A stretch of 64,000 nt of DNA from Lutibacter sp. HS1-25 (GTDB taxonomy: Bacteria > Bacteroidota > Bacteroidia > Flavobacteriales > Flavobacteriaceae), in NCBI RefSeq assembly GCF_004121075.1, contig NZ_RHLN01000006.1, forward strand, positions 1 to 64,000, written 5' to 3'. The position numbers were made by a program, and so were the translations under genes. This document shows, piece after piece, positions 26,341 through 35,761 of the stretch. The notes beneath the pieces are model-generated. The model was not told where the DNA came from. It searched no databases and saw nothing but the letters and a program-made list of their open reading frames with translations. How positions within the stretch are numbered: position 1 is the stretch's first letter; each line of letters opens with the position of its first letter.

Positions 26341-28019
26341 AAACATTAAAAAATACGTTTCCGTTTACAGCAATTGTTGGACAAGACGATTTTAAATTGG
26401 CGTTGATACTAAATGTTATTGATCCATTATTAGGTGGCGTTTTGGCGATTGGAGATAAAGGAACTGGTAAAACGACTTTAATTCGTTCTTTGGCTCAATT
26501 AATTGATGCTGAAGATGCGTTTCCTTTTGTCAATTTGCCTATAGGCGTTTCTGAAGATCGAGTTTTGGGACATCTCAATCTGGAAAAATTGATCAATGAA
26601 AAGAAAGAGCATTTGCAATTAGGCTTACTAGCAAAAGCGCATAAAGGCTGTTTGTATATTGATGAAATTAATTTGTTGAATGATTATTTAATGGATGTTT
26701 TATTAGATGCATCTGCCACAGGATCGTATCATTTAGAAAGGGAAGGCATTTCAAAAAAAATTGAAAGTCGCTTTTGTTTAATTGGCTCTATGAATCCAGA
26801 AGAAGGCGATTTACGTCCGCAGTTAAAGGATAGATTTGGACTAAGTGTTGTTGTTAAAACATCGGTTTCTTTAGAAGAAAGAGCTCAAATTATTTCGAAC
26901 AGATTGCAGTTTGATGATGACCCAAAAGCATTTGTAACAATTTATGCTGAAGAGCAAGAAAAAATATACCATCAAATAAAAAATGCTCAAAAACAGCTAA
27001 AATTCATTAAAATTGATGAAAATTTATATAAAATAGCCGCAAATTTGGCTTTGGAAAACAAAGTTGAAGGACATAGAGCCGATATTTTATTGTTGAAAAC
27101 AGCAAGGGCGTATGCTGCTTATTTAAACGACGCCAAAGTTGAAGCATTTCACATGCAAAAAATAGCTCATTTTGTGTTGAATCATCGTTCAAATAATGGC
27201 GATTTTTCTAAAGAACAAAACAATTCTCAGGAAGAACAAAAACAACAACAGCAAGAACAAAAAGAAGAAAATTCTTCAAATAGTTCGCAACAAGAACATA
27301 CGTTTCAATCCATCATTCCTGCCAACGAAAAAAAACATTCAAACGGTGTAAATGGTGCTTCAAAAAATGGCGCAAATCACAACAATTATCAGCAGCAAAA
27401 TCAGTTAAGTGAAAGTCAAACTGCGTTTAAAAATATTGACAATAAAAAAACGGTTTCTCAATATTTGGCCACTGATAAATTTGAAATTCAGCATAAATTT
27501 CAACAAAGTAAAACACAATTGCATTTGATATTTTTATTGGATTCGAGCGGGTCTATGTTGAAAGAAAAAGTAGTTGCGTATGCCAAAGGTTTGATAGAAA
27601 AATTCGCAAAATCAGAGAGCGGTTTAAAACCTGTGTACTCGTTAATTTCATTGTACAACGGCAATGCCGATTTGGTGCAAGAAGCTTCCAAAGATATTGA
27701 TGATTTATTAGAAAAATTGAAGGCCATTAAAACGGGTGGAAAAACAAATATCGTCCCTGCTTTTAAGAAAGTTAAAACGTTGACAAACAATTCAAAAGAT
27801 ATCAATTACGAATTAATTATTATTACAGATGGTAAATTTAATACGGATGCTGAAAATGCTTTTGATGAAGCCGTAATTGCGTGTCAAACCTACTGTAAAT
27901 CTGTACATCAATTAACCGTTGTAGATGCCGAAAAAGGCTTGGTAAAATTGAATTTAGCACAAAAATTTGCAACAAAAATTAGAGCGAATTATGAACCTTT
28001 AATTATTGAAAATGACTAA
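26337..28019 (+). CDS. Magnesium-chelatase-type ChlI/ChlD fusion (putative cobaltochelatase ATPase/VWA subunit)
   Basis: This 560-residue protein has an AAA+ ChlI part (P-loop GDKGTGKTTL at residues 39-48, CLYIDEINLLND as Walker B, LIGSMNPEEGDLRPQLKDRFG), a low-complexity Gln/Glu/Asn linker (residues about 290-375), and a C-terminal VWA domain with the MIDAS motif LLDSSGSM and IITDGKF. Such single-chain I/D proteins next to cobN act as the motor of a CobN chelatase in organisms without CobS/CobT. It lies four genes upstream of cobN. It overlaps cbiA by 8 nt (ATGACTAA). Confidence 0.9.
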   Translation: MKTLKNTFPFTAIVGQDDFKLALILNVIDPLLGGVLAIGDKGTGKTTLIRSLAQLIDAEDAFPFVNLPIGVSEDRVLGHLNLEKLINEKKEHLQLGLLAKAHKGCLYIDEINLLNDYLMDVLLDASATGSYHLEREGISKKIESRFCLIGSMNPEEGDLRPQLKDRFGLSVVVKTSVSLEERAQIISNRLQFDDDPKAFVTIYAEEQEKIYHQIKNAQKQLKFIKIDENLYKIAANLALENKVEGHRADILLLKTARAYAAYLNDAKVEAFHMQKIAHFVLNHRSNNGDFSKEQNNSQEEQKQQQQEQKEENSSNSSQQEHTFQSIIPANEKKHSNGVNGASKNGANHNNYQQQNQLSESQTAFKNIDNKKTVSQYLATDKFEIQHKFQQSKTQLHLIFLLDSSGSMLKEKVVAYAKGLIEKFAKSESGLKPVYSLISLYNGNADLVQEASKDIDDLLEKLKAIKTGGKTNIVPAFKKVKTLTNNSKDINYELIIITDGKFNTDAENAFDEAVIACQTYCKSVHQLTVVDAEKGLVKLNLAQKFATKIRANYEPLIIEND

Positions 28020-29331
28020 GAAAATTCCTCAGTTTATCATTGCAGCACCCACAAGCAATTCGGGTAAAACTACGGTTACTTTGGGCTTACTTCGGGCTTT
28101 AGAAAATCGAGGTATTGCTACCCAACCTTTTAAAGTTGGACCCGATTATATAGATCCTAAATTTCATAAAATTGCCTGCGGAAAAAACGGTTTGAATCTG
28201 GATTTATACATGACAACTACCGAAGATATTTTAACAACGTATGCCAAATACGCTAAAAATAAAGGCGCTGTTTGTGTTGAAGGTGTGATGGGCTTGTTTG
28301 ATGGTGCTCGAAAATCGGAAGGCAGTACTGCCGAGCTTGCAAAATTGTTGGATTTACCCATTATTTTGGTGGTTGACGCCAAATCTGTTGCCTATTCCGT
28401 AGCGCCGTTATTGTACGGTTTTAAAAACTTTGATAAAGCGCTGAATATTGCAGGCGTAATTTTTAACAAAGTAAATACCAAAAGTCATTATCAGTTTTTA
28501 TTGGAAGCCTGTGAAGATGTTGGAATTCCTGCTTTGGGTTACGTTCCGTTTATTCCAGATTGTGAAATTCCTTCCAGACATTTAGGCTTATCTATTCACG
28601 AAATGCAGGGATACGATTCAGTGATTGAAAAAGTAGCAAATGCAATGGAAGAAACCGTTGCTATAGATGCTTTATTAGAATGTTGCTTGTTAGACCAAAA
28701 AAAACACGAAGCATTTATTTCAACAATACTTTCAAAAAAAATAAACATTGCGGTTGCTGAAGATGAAGGATTTAATTTTAGTTATGTTCAAAATATTGAA
28801 TGTTTAAAACAACTAGGGAAAATCACCTTTTTTAGTCCGCTAAACGACAAGGAGTTACCTAAAGTAGATTTGGTGTATTTGCCTGGCGGTTACCCCGAAT
28901 TTTACACCAAACAACTTTCTGAAAACAAATCGATGCTGCAAAGTATCAAGAATTTTGCTGAAGCAGGCGGTAAAATTATTGCGGAATGTGGTGGAATGAT
29001 GTACTTGGGAAAATCGATTATAGACAAAGATGGCAATGAATTTGAAATGGCAAGTGTTTTTGATTTTTCGACTTCAATGCAAGCAATGAAATTGAATTTG
29101 GGCTATAGAACCATTCAGTTTAAAAATTTCGAATTGAAAGGTCACGAATTTCATTATTCAACAATAATTCAACATAAAAAATCAACAAGTATTGCAACGG
29201 TATTGAATGCTCGTGAAAGCGAAGTCGATACCATGGTATTTCAATATAAAAATGTGATTGCATCCTACATTCATTATTATTTAGGACAAGAACTATTACT
29301 AAAAAAACTACTAAAATTAATAACTAACTAA
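28012..29331 (+). CDS. cbiA: Cobyrinic acid a,c-diamide synthase
   Basis: The ATG at 28012 is chosen over an in-frame TTG at 28006. The 439-residue protein has an N-terminal ATPase (IAAPTSNSGKTTVTLGLLRAL, FKVGPDYIDPKFH) and a C-terminal amidotransferase with the nucleophile in IAECGGMMYLG and PGGYPEFY. CbiA/CobB amidates side chains a and c. In the cobalt-late scheme this diamide is the CobN substrate. In the cobalt-early scheme it already holds cobalt. Confidence 0.96.
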   Translation: MTKKIPQFIIAAPTSNSGKTTVTLGLLRALENRGIATQPFKVGPDYIDPKFHKIACGKNGLNLDLYMTTTEDILTTYAKYAKNKGAVCVEGVMGLFDGARKSEGSTAELAKLLDLPIILVVDAKSVAYSVAPLLYGFKNFDKALNIAGVIFNKVNTKSHYQFLLEACEDVGIPALGYVPFIPDCEIPSRHLGLSIHEMQGYDSVIEKVANAMEETVAIDALLECCLLDQKKHEAFISTILSKKINIAVAEDEGFNFSYVQNIECLKQLGKITFFSPLNDKELPKVDLVYLPGGYPEFYTKQLSENKSMLQSIKNFAEAGGKIIAECGGMMYLGKSIIDKDGNEFEMASVFDFSTSMQAMKLNLGYRTIQFKNFELKGHEFHYSTIIQHKKSTSIATVLNARESEVDTMVFQYKNVIASYIHYYLGQELLLKKLLKLITN

Positions 29332-29343
29332 AAATCAGAAGAA

Positions 29344-29931
29344 ATGAAAGTGTACACACGTAAAGGAGATAAGGGTCAAACTGGCGTTTTTGGCGGAAGC
29401 AGACAATACAAAGATTCTCCAAGAGTAGAATGTATTGGAACTATTGACGAAGTGAATTCGACCATAGGTTTGCTAAGAGCAAAACTGGGCGAAACACACG
29501 AATGGCAACCAAATTTACATAAAATTCAAAAAGACATTATGAATATGATGTCGCATTTAGCACGACCATCAGATGCCAGAAAAGTAAATGAAAATCCGAG
29601 ACCAGAAGATGGTGCTGAATTTTGTGAAAAATGGATTGATGAATTGGAGGAAGCAATGAGTGCACCTTCCGATTATTTTTTATTGCCTGGAGGAAATGAA
29701 ATTTCGGCTTTATGTCACGTTTGTCGTACACAAATTAGACGAGGAGAACGTGCAATGGTCACATTAATGCGCGAAGATCCAGAAAGTGTACACGATTATA
29801 TTGCAGCTTACATCAACCGATTGTCGGATTTGTTTTTTACAATGGCAAGAGCTGAAATGGACAAACAAGGTGTTGCTGAAGAAAAATGGAATTTATTTCT
29901 ATATAAAAGAAAAAAGAAAACTACTAAATAA
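29344..29931 (+). CDS. Cob(I)yrinic acid a,c-diamide adenosyltransferase, PduO type
   Basis: This 195-residue protein has the PduO-type ATP site: YTRKGDKGQTGVFGG, then CIGTIDEVNSTIGLLRA, and the helix LCHVCRTQIRRGERAMV with the conserved Arg residues. The C-terminal YINRLSDLFFTMAR is also typical. It transfers the 5'-deoxyadenosyl group of ATP to cob(I)alamin precursors. It lies 12 nt after cbiA. It is unrelated in fold to CobO/BtuR, which does the same job in other bacteria. Confidence 0.95.
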   Translation: MKVYTRKGDKGQTGVFGGSRQYKDSPRVECIGTIDEVNSTIGLLRAKLGETHEWQPNLHKIQKDIMNMMSHLARPSDARKVNENPRPEDGAEFCEKWIDELEEAMSAPSDYFLLPGGNEISALCHVCRTQIRRGERAMVTLMREDPESVHDYIAAYINRLSDLFFTMARAEMDKQGVAEEKWNLFLYKRKKKTTK

Positions 29932-29943
29932 AAATAACTACAA

Positions 29944-30963
29944 ATGAAAAAAATACCAATTACAATAATAACAGGTTTTTTAGGTGTTGGAAAAACAACC
30001 TTAGTACACAATATGATTAAAAATGCCAACGGTAAAAAAATTGCCGTTTTGGTAAACGAATTTGGTGAAATTGGCATTGATGGAGAATTGATTAAAGCAG
30101 GTTGTGGCGATGATGAATGTAACTTAATTGAATTGGCAAATGGGTGTATTTGCTGTACGGTGCAAGAAGAATTTTTACCTGCAATGCTCAATTTAATTGA
30201 ACGTAAAAACGAAATAGATCATATAGTTATTGAAACATCTGGCTTGGCAATGCCAAAACCATTGGTGCGGGCTGTAAATTGGCCAGATTTAAAACCACAC
30301 ATCACCATTGATGCTGTAATTACTGTTGTTGATGCTGTTGGTATGATTACAGGTGAATTGTGCGACAGAGAACGTGTGCAACAACAACGTTTGGCCGATG
30401 ATTCTTTAGATCACGAAACGCCTATTGAAGAATTATTTTTAGATCAATTATCGTGTGCAGATTTGGTGTTGGTTAGCAAAACCGACTTATTAGATACCGA
30501 AAAATTGGCTGAGGTTAAAGACTTCATTGTAAAAAAATCCAGAGCAAATATCAAAATTATTCCTGTTGAAAATGGAATTATAGACAATGAATTGTTGTTG
30601 GGAATTGAAGCGGGTAGCGAGGATGATTTAGACAATCGCCATTCCATTCACGAACACCATCACGAGCATCATCACGCTCACGACCACGATAATGACATCA
30701 ATACCATTGTGGTTGAAACTACTGAAACTGCTGATATAAAAGAATTGGTTAAAGCATTGAAAACACGCGTTCAGCAAGAAGAAATTTACAGAATAAAAGG
30801 TTTTGTAAATATTCCAAACAAACCTATGCGAATGGTTTTACAAGGTGTTGGTGAACGTTTTGATTACTATTTTGACAGGGCTTGGAAAGAAGGAGAAACA
30901 AGAAAAACAAGTTTGGTTGTTATTGGTCGCAATTTAAAATCGATAACAGAAACTGTTTTATAA
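29944..30963 (+). CDS. cobW: CobW-family GTP-binding metallochaperone
   Basis: This 339-residue COG0523 protein has the P-loop GFLGVGKTTL, the metal-binding CxCC in LANGCICCTV, SKTDLLD as the guanine site, and a His-rich loop (HSIHEHHHEHHHAHDHDND, about residues 233-251). The C-terminal CobW_C domain follows (YRIKGFVNI, DYYFDRAW). CobW proteins load metals; next to cobN the likely metal is cobalt. The stop lies 1 nt before a possible cobN ATG. Confidence 0.95.
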   Translation: MKKIPITIITGFLGVGKTTLVHNMIKNANGKKIAVLVNEFGEIGIDGELIKAGCGDDECNLIELANGCICCTVQEEFLPAMLNLIERKNEIDHIVIETSGLAMPKPLVRAVNWPDLKPHITIDAVITVVDAVGMITGELCDRERVQQQRLADDSLDHETPIEELFLDQLSCADLVLVSKTDLLDTEKLAEVKDFIVKKSRANIKIIPVENGIIDNELLLGIEAGSEDDLDNRHSIHEHHHEHHHAHDHDNDINTIVVETTETADIKELVKALKTRVQQEEIYRIKGFVNIPNKPMRMVLQGVGERFDYYFDRAWKEGETRKTSLVVIGRNLKSITETVL

Positions 30964-30984
30964 AATGAATACAACCAATAGATT

Positions 30985-33900
30985 TTGCATTTAATATCTA
31001 CCATACCTGGCGGCTGGAATCCTAACGATGAAGGTGTTTTTTACATTCAACAAAAACCTGGAGATGTGTTGTTTTTGTCGGCTGCAGATACCGATTTGTA
31101 CATTTTAAATAAAGTGTATAAAAAGTTATATGCTGAAAACAATGCAATTCCAAGTTTACGATTGGCAAACCTCACCTATTTTAAACAGGAATTAACCATT
31201 GATACGTATATTGAAGAAGTGGTTTCAAAGGCCAAAGTGGTTGTTTTAAAATTATTGGGTGGCACTTCCTATTTTTCATATTTGTGTGAAGCAATTGCTG
31301 ATTATGCTGAAGAAAATAACATTCAGTTGATTTTTATGCCAGGCGATGACAAGCCAGATTTAGAGTTGATGCAATTGTCTACAATTTCATTACCTAAAGT
31401 CGATCGTATTTGGAAGTATTTATTAGCGGGTGGTATGGAAAATACCGAAGAAGGTTTGAAGCAAATTTTAAATTCAACCTTGGCTGTTGAATTTCAAATT
31501 AAAGAAAAAATAAATACGCCCGATTTGTTTTTATTTCATCCAAATGAAGGTGTTTTAACAACAAGTTTTAAACCAACCAAGCAACCGTTGGTCATTATTT
31601 TTGGGTATAGAAGCTATTATTTAGCAGATAATTTAGATCCAATTCTAAAATTAACGGAAAAGTTAGCGGAAAATGGTGTGTTAGCCATTACAGTAATGGC
31701 ATTGTCGTATCGAGATAATAATATAAAAGATAGTATTCTTGAATTATTAAAAGAACATAATTTAAGCAAGCCAAAAGTCATTATCAATACTACAGGTTTT
31801 TCAATTCAGTCGTTTAATGAAACTACTGAAAATGGCTTGTTTGACACGTTTAATGTTCCTGTAATTCAGGCAATAATGGCGAGTTGTAATAAGCAAACGT
31901 GGGCAGATGGCAGTTTTGGATTACCACCAACAGATGTTGCAATGAATATTGCGCTCCCTGAAGTTGATGGTAAAATTATTTCAACAGTAATTTCATTTAA
32001 AGAAGCCTTAGATAAAGATGTTTTAACCCATTCTGAAGTGGTAAAATATGTTGCTTTTGATAAAGGTTGCAATACCGTTGCCAAACAGGCAAAAGCTTGG
32101 ATTGCATTGAATGGTAAAAAAAATAATGAGAAAAAGATAGCCATTGTTGTTCCTAATTACCCAAACAAAAACAGCCGTTTGGCAAATGGAGTGGGATTGG
32201 ATACCCCACAAAGTACGGTAGATTTAATACACGAATTAAATAAAGTTGGCTACGATTTGGGAACTGAAATTCCGAATACGGTTGATGAATTAATCACCAA
32301 ATTAACCGATCATATTACCAACGATCCAGATTCGTTGCATTCAGCAACAATAAATTTAACCATTGCTAAAAGTGATTTTTTTGCCTATTACAATGCAATG
32401 TCTATTCAACTTCGTGAAAAGGTTGAAAAGCAATGGGGAAACCCAACAGATTCGCCAAATTACAGCAATGGCAGTTTTATTATTCCAGGCGTTTGTTTGG
32501 GCAATATTTTTGTAAGCATTCAGCCAAGTCGAGGATACGATATTGATTTACAAGCAACTTACCACTCACCAGATTTACCGCCAACCTTTGCGTATTTGGC
32601 ATATTATGTTTGGTTGCAACAATATTTTAAAGCCGATGCCATTATTCATATGGGGAAACACGGAAATTTAGAATGGTTGCCCGGAAAAAGCGTTGCTTTA
32701 AGTGAAGAAAGTTGTTTTCCGAGTGCTATTTTGGGTGAAATTCCACATTTTTATCCGTTTATTATTAATGATCCTGGTGAAGGAACTCAGGCAAAAAGAA
32801 GAACACATGCCATTATTTTAGATCATTTGATTCCGCCAATGACACGTGCTGAAAATTACGGGGATTTGTTAAAATTAGAATTGCTGATAGACGAGTTTTA
32901 TGAAGCTGCATTATTAGATCCTAAAAGAGCCAGTTTGATAAAAAGTAAGATTGAAACATTGGTAAATACGACTCATTTGAAATCGGATTTAAACAATGAT
33001 GGTAAAGATATTGATGCCCTTTTAGCAGTAATTGATGGCTATTTATGTGAATTAAAAGAAGCGCAAATTAGAGGCGGACTGCATATTTTTGGAAAGCATC
33101 CAACGGGTGAAAAATTAGCAGATTTATTAGTCGCCTTACATCGTTTGCCTTCAAACAATACCTTAGGAATTACACAAGCCATTGCAAAAGATTTAAACTT
33201 AGATTTTGATCCGCTAAATGTTGATTTTGAATTGAATTACAACCATACAATTGGTTCAATTGAATGTAGAACGTACGGACAAGCTGTTGAAATTTTAGAA
33301 TTAAAAGCCAAAAATTATATTGATGATTTATTGAACAACGACCTAAATAAATCAGTTTTAGGAACAGCAACATTGGCAGTAATTAATGAAATTGAATCTT
33401 CAACTTTAGAAAAAATTACCAGAACAAAAGAGGAAATTACAAACCTTTTAAATGGATTGAATGGCGGTTATGTTCCACCAGGTGGTTCGGGTGCTCCAAC
33501 ACGAGGCAGGTTAGATATTTTACCAACAGGAAAAAACTTTTATTCGGTAGATACACGTACAATTCCAACACAATCAGCCTATGAATTAGGTGTAAAAAGT
33601 GCCAAAAACATCATTGAACGTTATGTACAAGAACAAGGAGAATATCCTACTTCCATAGGAATTTCTGTCTGGGGAACTTCAACAATGCGAACTGGTGGAG
33701 ATGATATTGCACAGGCTTTTGCTTTGTTGGGTGTTCGACCAATTTGGTCTGGAATCAATAGGCGTGTAAGCGATTTTGAGATCATTTCATTATTGGAATT
33801 AAAACGTCCGAGAGTAGATGTTTTGTTGCGTATTTCGGGCTTTTTTAGAGATGCTTTTCCTGATGTAATTTCATTGTTTAATGCGGCTATTGAAAAAATT

Positions 33901-34731
33901 GCTTTGTTAGATGAATCTGAAGAAATGAACCCCATAAAAAAACGTTTTGACGCTGAAAAAAAGGAATGGCTTGAAAAAGGATTGCCTGAACAACAAGCTG
34001 AAGAACGCTCACTTTACCGTGTTTTTGGATCGAAACCTGGCGCTTACGGAGCCGGTTTGCAAGGTTTAATCGACGGTAAAAATTGGGAAACCCAAGATGA
34101 TTTGGCTCAGGTGTATATCAATTGGAGTGGTTATGCCTATTATGGTACTAAAAATGAAGGGAAATCGGCGCACGAATCTTTTGAAAAACGGTTGGAAAAT
34201 GTAGAAGTTGTGATTCAAAATCAAGACAATAGAGAACACGATTTGTTAGATTCGGACGATTATTACCAGTTTCAGGGTGGAATGACTTCCGCAGTAAAAA
34301 AAATAAAAGGAACGCAACCAACCACTTATTTTGGCGACCATTCAAGACCCGATAATCCACGAATTAAATCGTTAAAAGAAGAATTGCATAAAGTCTATCG
34401 CTCGCGAGTTGTAAATCCGAAATGGATGAACGGAATGCGAGATCACGGCTACAAAGGAGCTTTTGAAATGGCAGCAACTATGGATTATTTATTTGCCTAC
34501 GATGCAACTACAAATTTAATTGAAGATTTTATGTATCAGGGTATTACAGAAGCTTATTTGTTTGATAAAGAAAACAAAGCCTTTATTGAAAAGAATAATA
34601 AATGGGCTTTAAAAGATATGTCGGAAAGAATGTTAGAAGCCATTCAACGTGGCATGTGGCAAAATCCTTCAGAAGAAACGGTTGAAAAACTAAAAAGCTT
34701 GTTTTTAGAAGCTGAAAATGAGTTAGAATAA
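30985..34731 (+). CDS. cobN: Cobaltochelatase subunit CobN
   Basis: This is a 1248-residue protein with CobN landmarks: STIPGGWNPNDEG at the N-terminus, PSRGYDIDLQATYHSPDLPP, IIHMGKHGNLEWLPGKS, and PPGGSGAPTRGRLDILPTG. It is the large chelatase subunit that inserts cobalt into hydrogenobyrinic acid a,c-diamide with an ATPase partner, here the ChlI/D fusion. The only in-frame start is TTG at 30985, since TAG lies at 30979-30981. An ATG at 30965, 1 nt after cobW, runs into the same sequence if one T is restored in the 30983-30986 run, so the N-terminus may be mis-sequenced or shifted. Confidence 0.95.
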   Translation: MHLISTIPGGWNPNDEGVFYIQQKPGDVLFLSAADTDLYILNKVYKKLYAENNAIPSLRLANLTYFKQELTIDTYIEEVVSKAKVVVLKLLGGTSYFSYLCEAIADYAEENNIQLIFMPGDDKPDLELMQLSTISLPKVDRIWKYLLAGGMENTEEGLKQILNSTLAVEFQIKEKINTPDLFLFHPNEGVLTTSFKPTKQPLVIIFGYRSYYLADNLDPILKLTEKLAENGVLAITVMALSYRDNNIKDSILELLKEHNLSKPKVIINTTGFSIQSFNETTENGLFDTFNVPVIQAIMASCNKQTWADGSFGLPPTDVAMNIALPEVDGKIISTVISFKEALDKDVLTHSEVVKYVAFDKGCNTVAKQAKAWIALNGKKNNEKKIAIVVPNYPNKNSRLANGVGLDTPQSTVDLIHELNKVGYDLGTEIPNTVDELITKLTDHITNDPDSLHSATINLTIAKSDFFAYYNAMSIQLREKVEKQWGNPTDSPNYSNGSFIIPGVCLGNIFVSIQPSRGYDIDLQATYHSPDLPPTFAYLAYYVWLQQYFKADAIIHMGKHGNLEWLPGKSVALSEESCFPSAILGEIPHFYPFIINDPGEGTQAKRRTHAIILDHLIPPMTRAENYGDLLKLELLIDEFYEAALLDPKRASLIKSKIETLVNTTHLKSDLNNDGKDIDALLAVIDGYLCELKEAQIRGGLHIFGKHPTGEKLADLLVALHRLPSNNTLGITQAIAKDLNLDFDPLNVDFELNYNHTIGSIECRTYGQAVEILELKAKNYIDDLLNNDLNKSVLGTATLAVINEIESSTLEKITRTKEEITNLLNGLNGGYVPPGGSGAPTRGRLDILPTGKNFYSVDTRTIPTQSAYELGVKSAKNIIERYVQEQGEYPTSIGISVWGTSTMRTGGDDIAQAFALLGVRPIWSGINRRVSDFEIISLLELKRPRVDVLLRISGFFRDAFPDVISLFNAAIEKIALLDESEEMNPIKKRFDAEKKEWLEKGLPEQQAEERSLYRVFGSKPGAYGAGLQGLIDGKNWETQDDLAQVYINWSGYAYYGTKNEGKSAHESFEKRLENVEVVIQNQDNREHDLLDSDDYYQFQGGMTSAVKKIKGTQPTTYFGDHSRPDNPRIKSLKEELHKVYRSRVVNPKWMNGMRDHGYKGAFEMAATMDYLFAYDATTNLIEDFMYQGITEAYLFDKENKAFIEKNNKWALKDMSERMLEAIQRGMWQNPSEETVEKLKSLFLEAENELE

Positions 34732-34751
34732 ATTAAAAAATATCATGAATT

Positions 34752-35471
34752 ATGAAAAAGTATTTAAGTGTTTTATACCTGTTTCTATTGCCTTTAAAAG
34801 GCTTTAGCATGCACATTGCTGAAGGTTTTTTACCCAAAGAATGGGCATTGCTTTGGGTACTTGTTTTTGTACCTTTTTTAATAGTTGGCTTTAGAAAATT
34901 AAAAAAACAATTAGCAGAAACACCAAAAGCAAAAATGTTGTTTGCCGTAGTTGCCGCTTTTGTATTTGTGTTATCGTCTTTTAAAATACCATCGGTTGCA
35001 GGCAGCAGTTCGCATTTAACAGGCATTGCTTTGGGAGCTATTTTATTTGGAGCCTCAACAATGTCTGTTGCAGGTTTAATTGTATTGTTATTTCAGGCGT
35101 TATTATTGGCTCACGGCGGAATTACAACCTTGGGCGCCAATGCATTTTCTATGACCGTTGTTGGTGCGTTTAGTGCTGTTTGGGTGTATAAGTTGGCTTC
35201 AAAATTAAGGTTGTCACAGTGGTTAAGTGTTTTTTTAGCGGCATTTGTATCAGATATTTTAATTTATATTGCCACGTCGTTACAATTGGCATTGGCTTTT
35301 CAATCTGAAACAAATAGTTTGTTAGAAAACACTACAAAATTTATGAGTGTTTTTGCAATAACACAAGTTCCGTTGGCAATTATTGAAGGTGTTTTTACAG
35401 CCTTTGTTTTTAAACTGATTTTAAATTATAGCAAAACCGAATTAGGAACTATAAATCCTTCAATTTTATGA
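34752..35471 (+). CDS. cbiM: ECF cobalt transporter, substrate-binding membrane component
   Basis: This 239-residue membrane protein has a signal-like N-terminus ending in GFS, just before Met-His-Ile-Ala-Glu-Gly. In CbiM the mature N-terminus starts at this Met-His, whose His coordinates cobalt. Later GSSSHLTGIALGAILFG and AHGGITTLGANAFSM are the other conserved loops. It lies 20 nt after cobN and overlaps cbiN by 4 nt. Confidence 0.96.
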   Translation: MKKYLSVLYLFLLPLKGFSMHIAEGFLPKEWALLWVLVFVPFLIVGFRKLKKQLAETPKAKMLFAVVAAFVFVLSSFKIPSVAGSSSHLTGIALGAILFGASTMSVAGLIVLLFQALLLAHGGITTLGANAFSMTVVGAFSAVWVYKLASKLRLSQWLSVFLAAFVSDILIYIATSLQLALAFQSETNSLLENTTKFMSVFAITQVPLAIIEGVFTAFVFKLILNYSKTELGTINPSIL

Positions 35472-35761
35472 AAAATAGCAGCATCATAAATATTACAATT
35501 GTTAGTATTGCACTGATACTTATAGCGATGCAGTTTTTTTTAGCTGAAATCGTCTCAAAATTTGAAGGCACCGACGATCAAGCAGTTGGAATAATTAACG
35601 AGTTAGCACCCAACTACAAACCTTGGGCAGCAAGTATTTGGGAACCTTCGGGAGATTGGGGAGAAACCTTGTTATTTACTTTTCAAACATTTTTAGGTTT
35701 AAGTATTCTTGTATTTTATTTCATCAAAAAAAACACAAAGAAAAAGACTGATAAATGTTAA
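35468..35761 (+). CDS. cbiN: ECF cobalt transporter accessory protein
   Basis: This 97-residue protein has two membrane helices (near residues 10-25 and 68-87) around a periplasmic loop with FEGTDDQAVGIINELAPNYKPW, typical of CbiN. It helps CbiM take up cobalt. It overlaps cbiQ by 7 nt (ATGTTAA). Confidence 0.95.
   Translation: MKNSSIINITIVSIALILIAMQFFLAEIVSKFEGTDDQAVGIINELAPNYKPWAASIWEPSGDWGETLLFTFQTFLGLSILVFYFIKKNTKKKTDKC

Noticed and set aside
27230-27470. Gln/Asn-rich stretch as a possible repeat or recombination site
   Set aside because: It is the flexible linker between the ChlI and VWA domains, normal for this family.
29808-30191. 127-residue - strand ORF across the adenosyltransferase/cobW junction
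   Set aside because: Both + strand genes are certain, and the ORF has no recognisable features.
30965-30994. Nine-residue ORF between cobW and cobN as a leader peptide
   Set aside because: It is better explained as the true cobN start interrupted by one base in a T-run.
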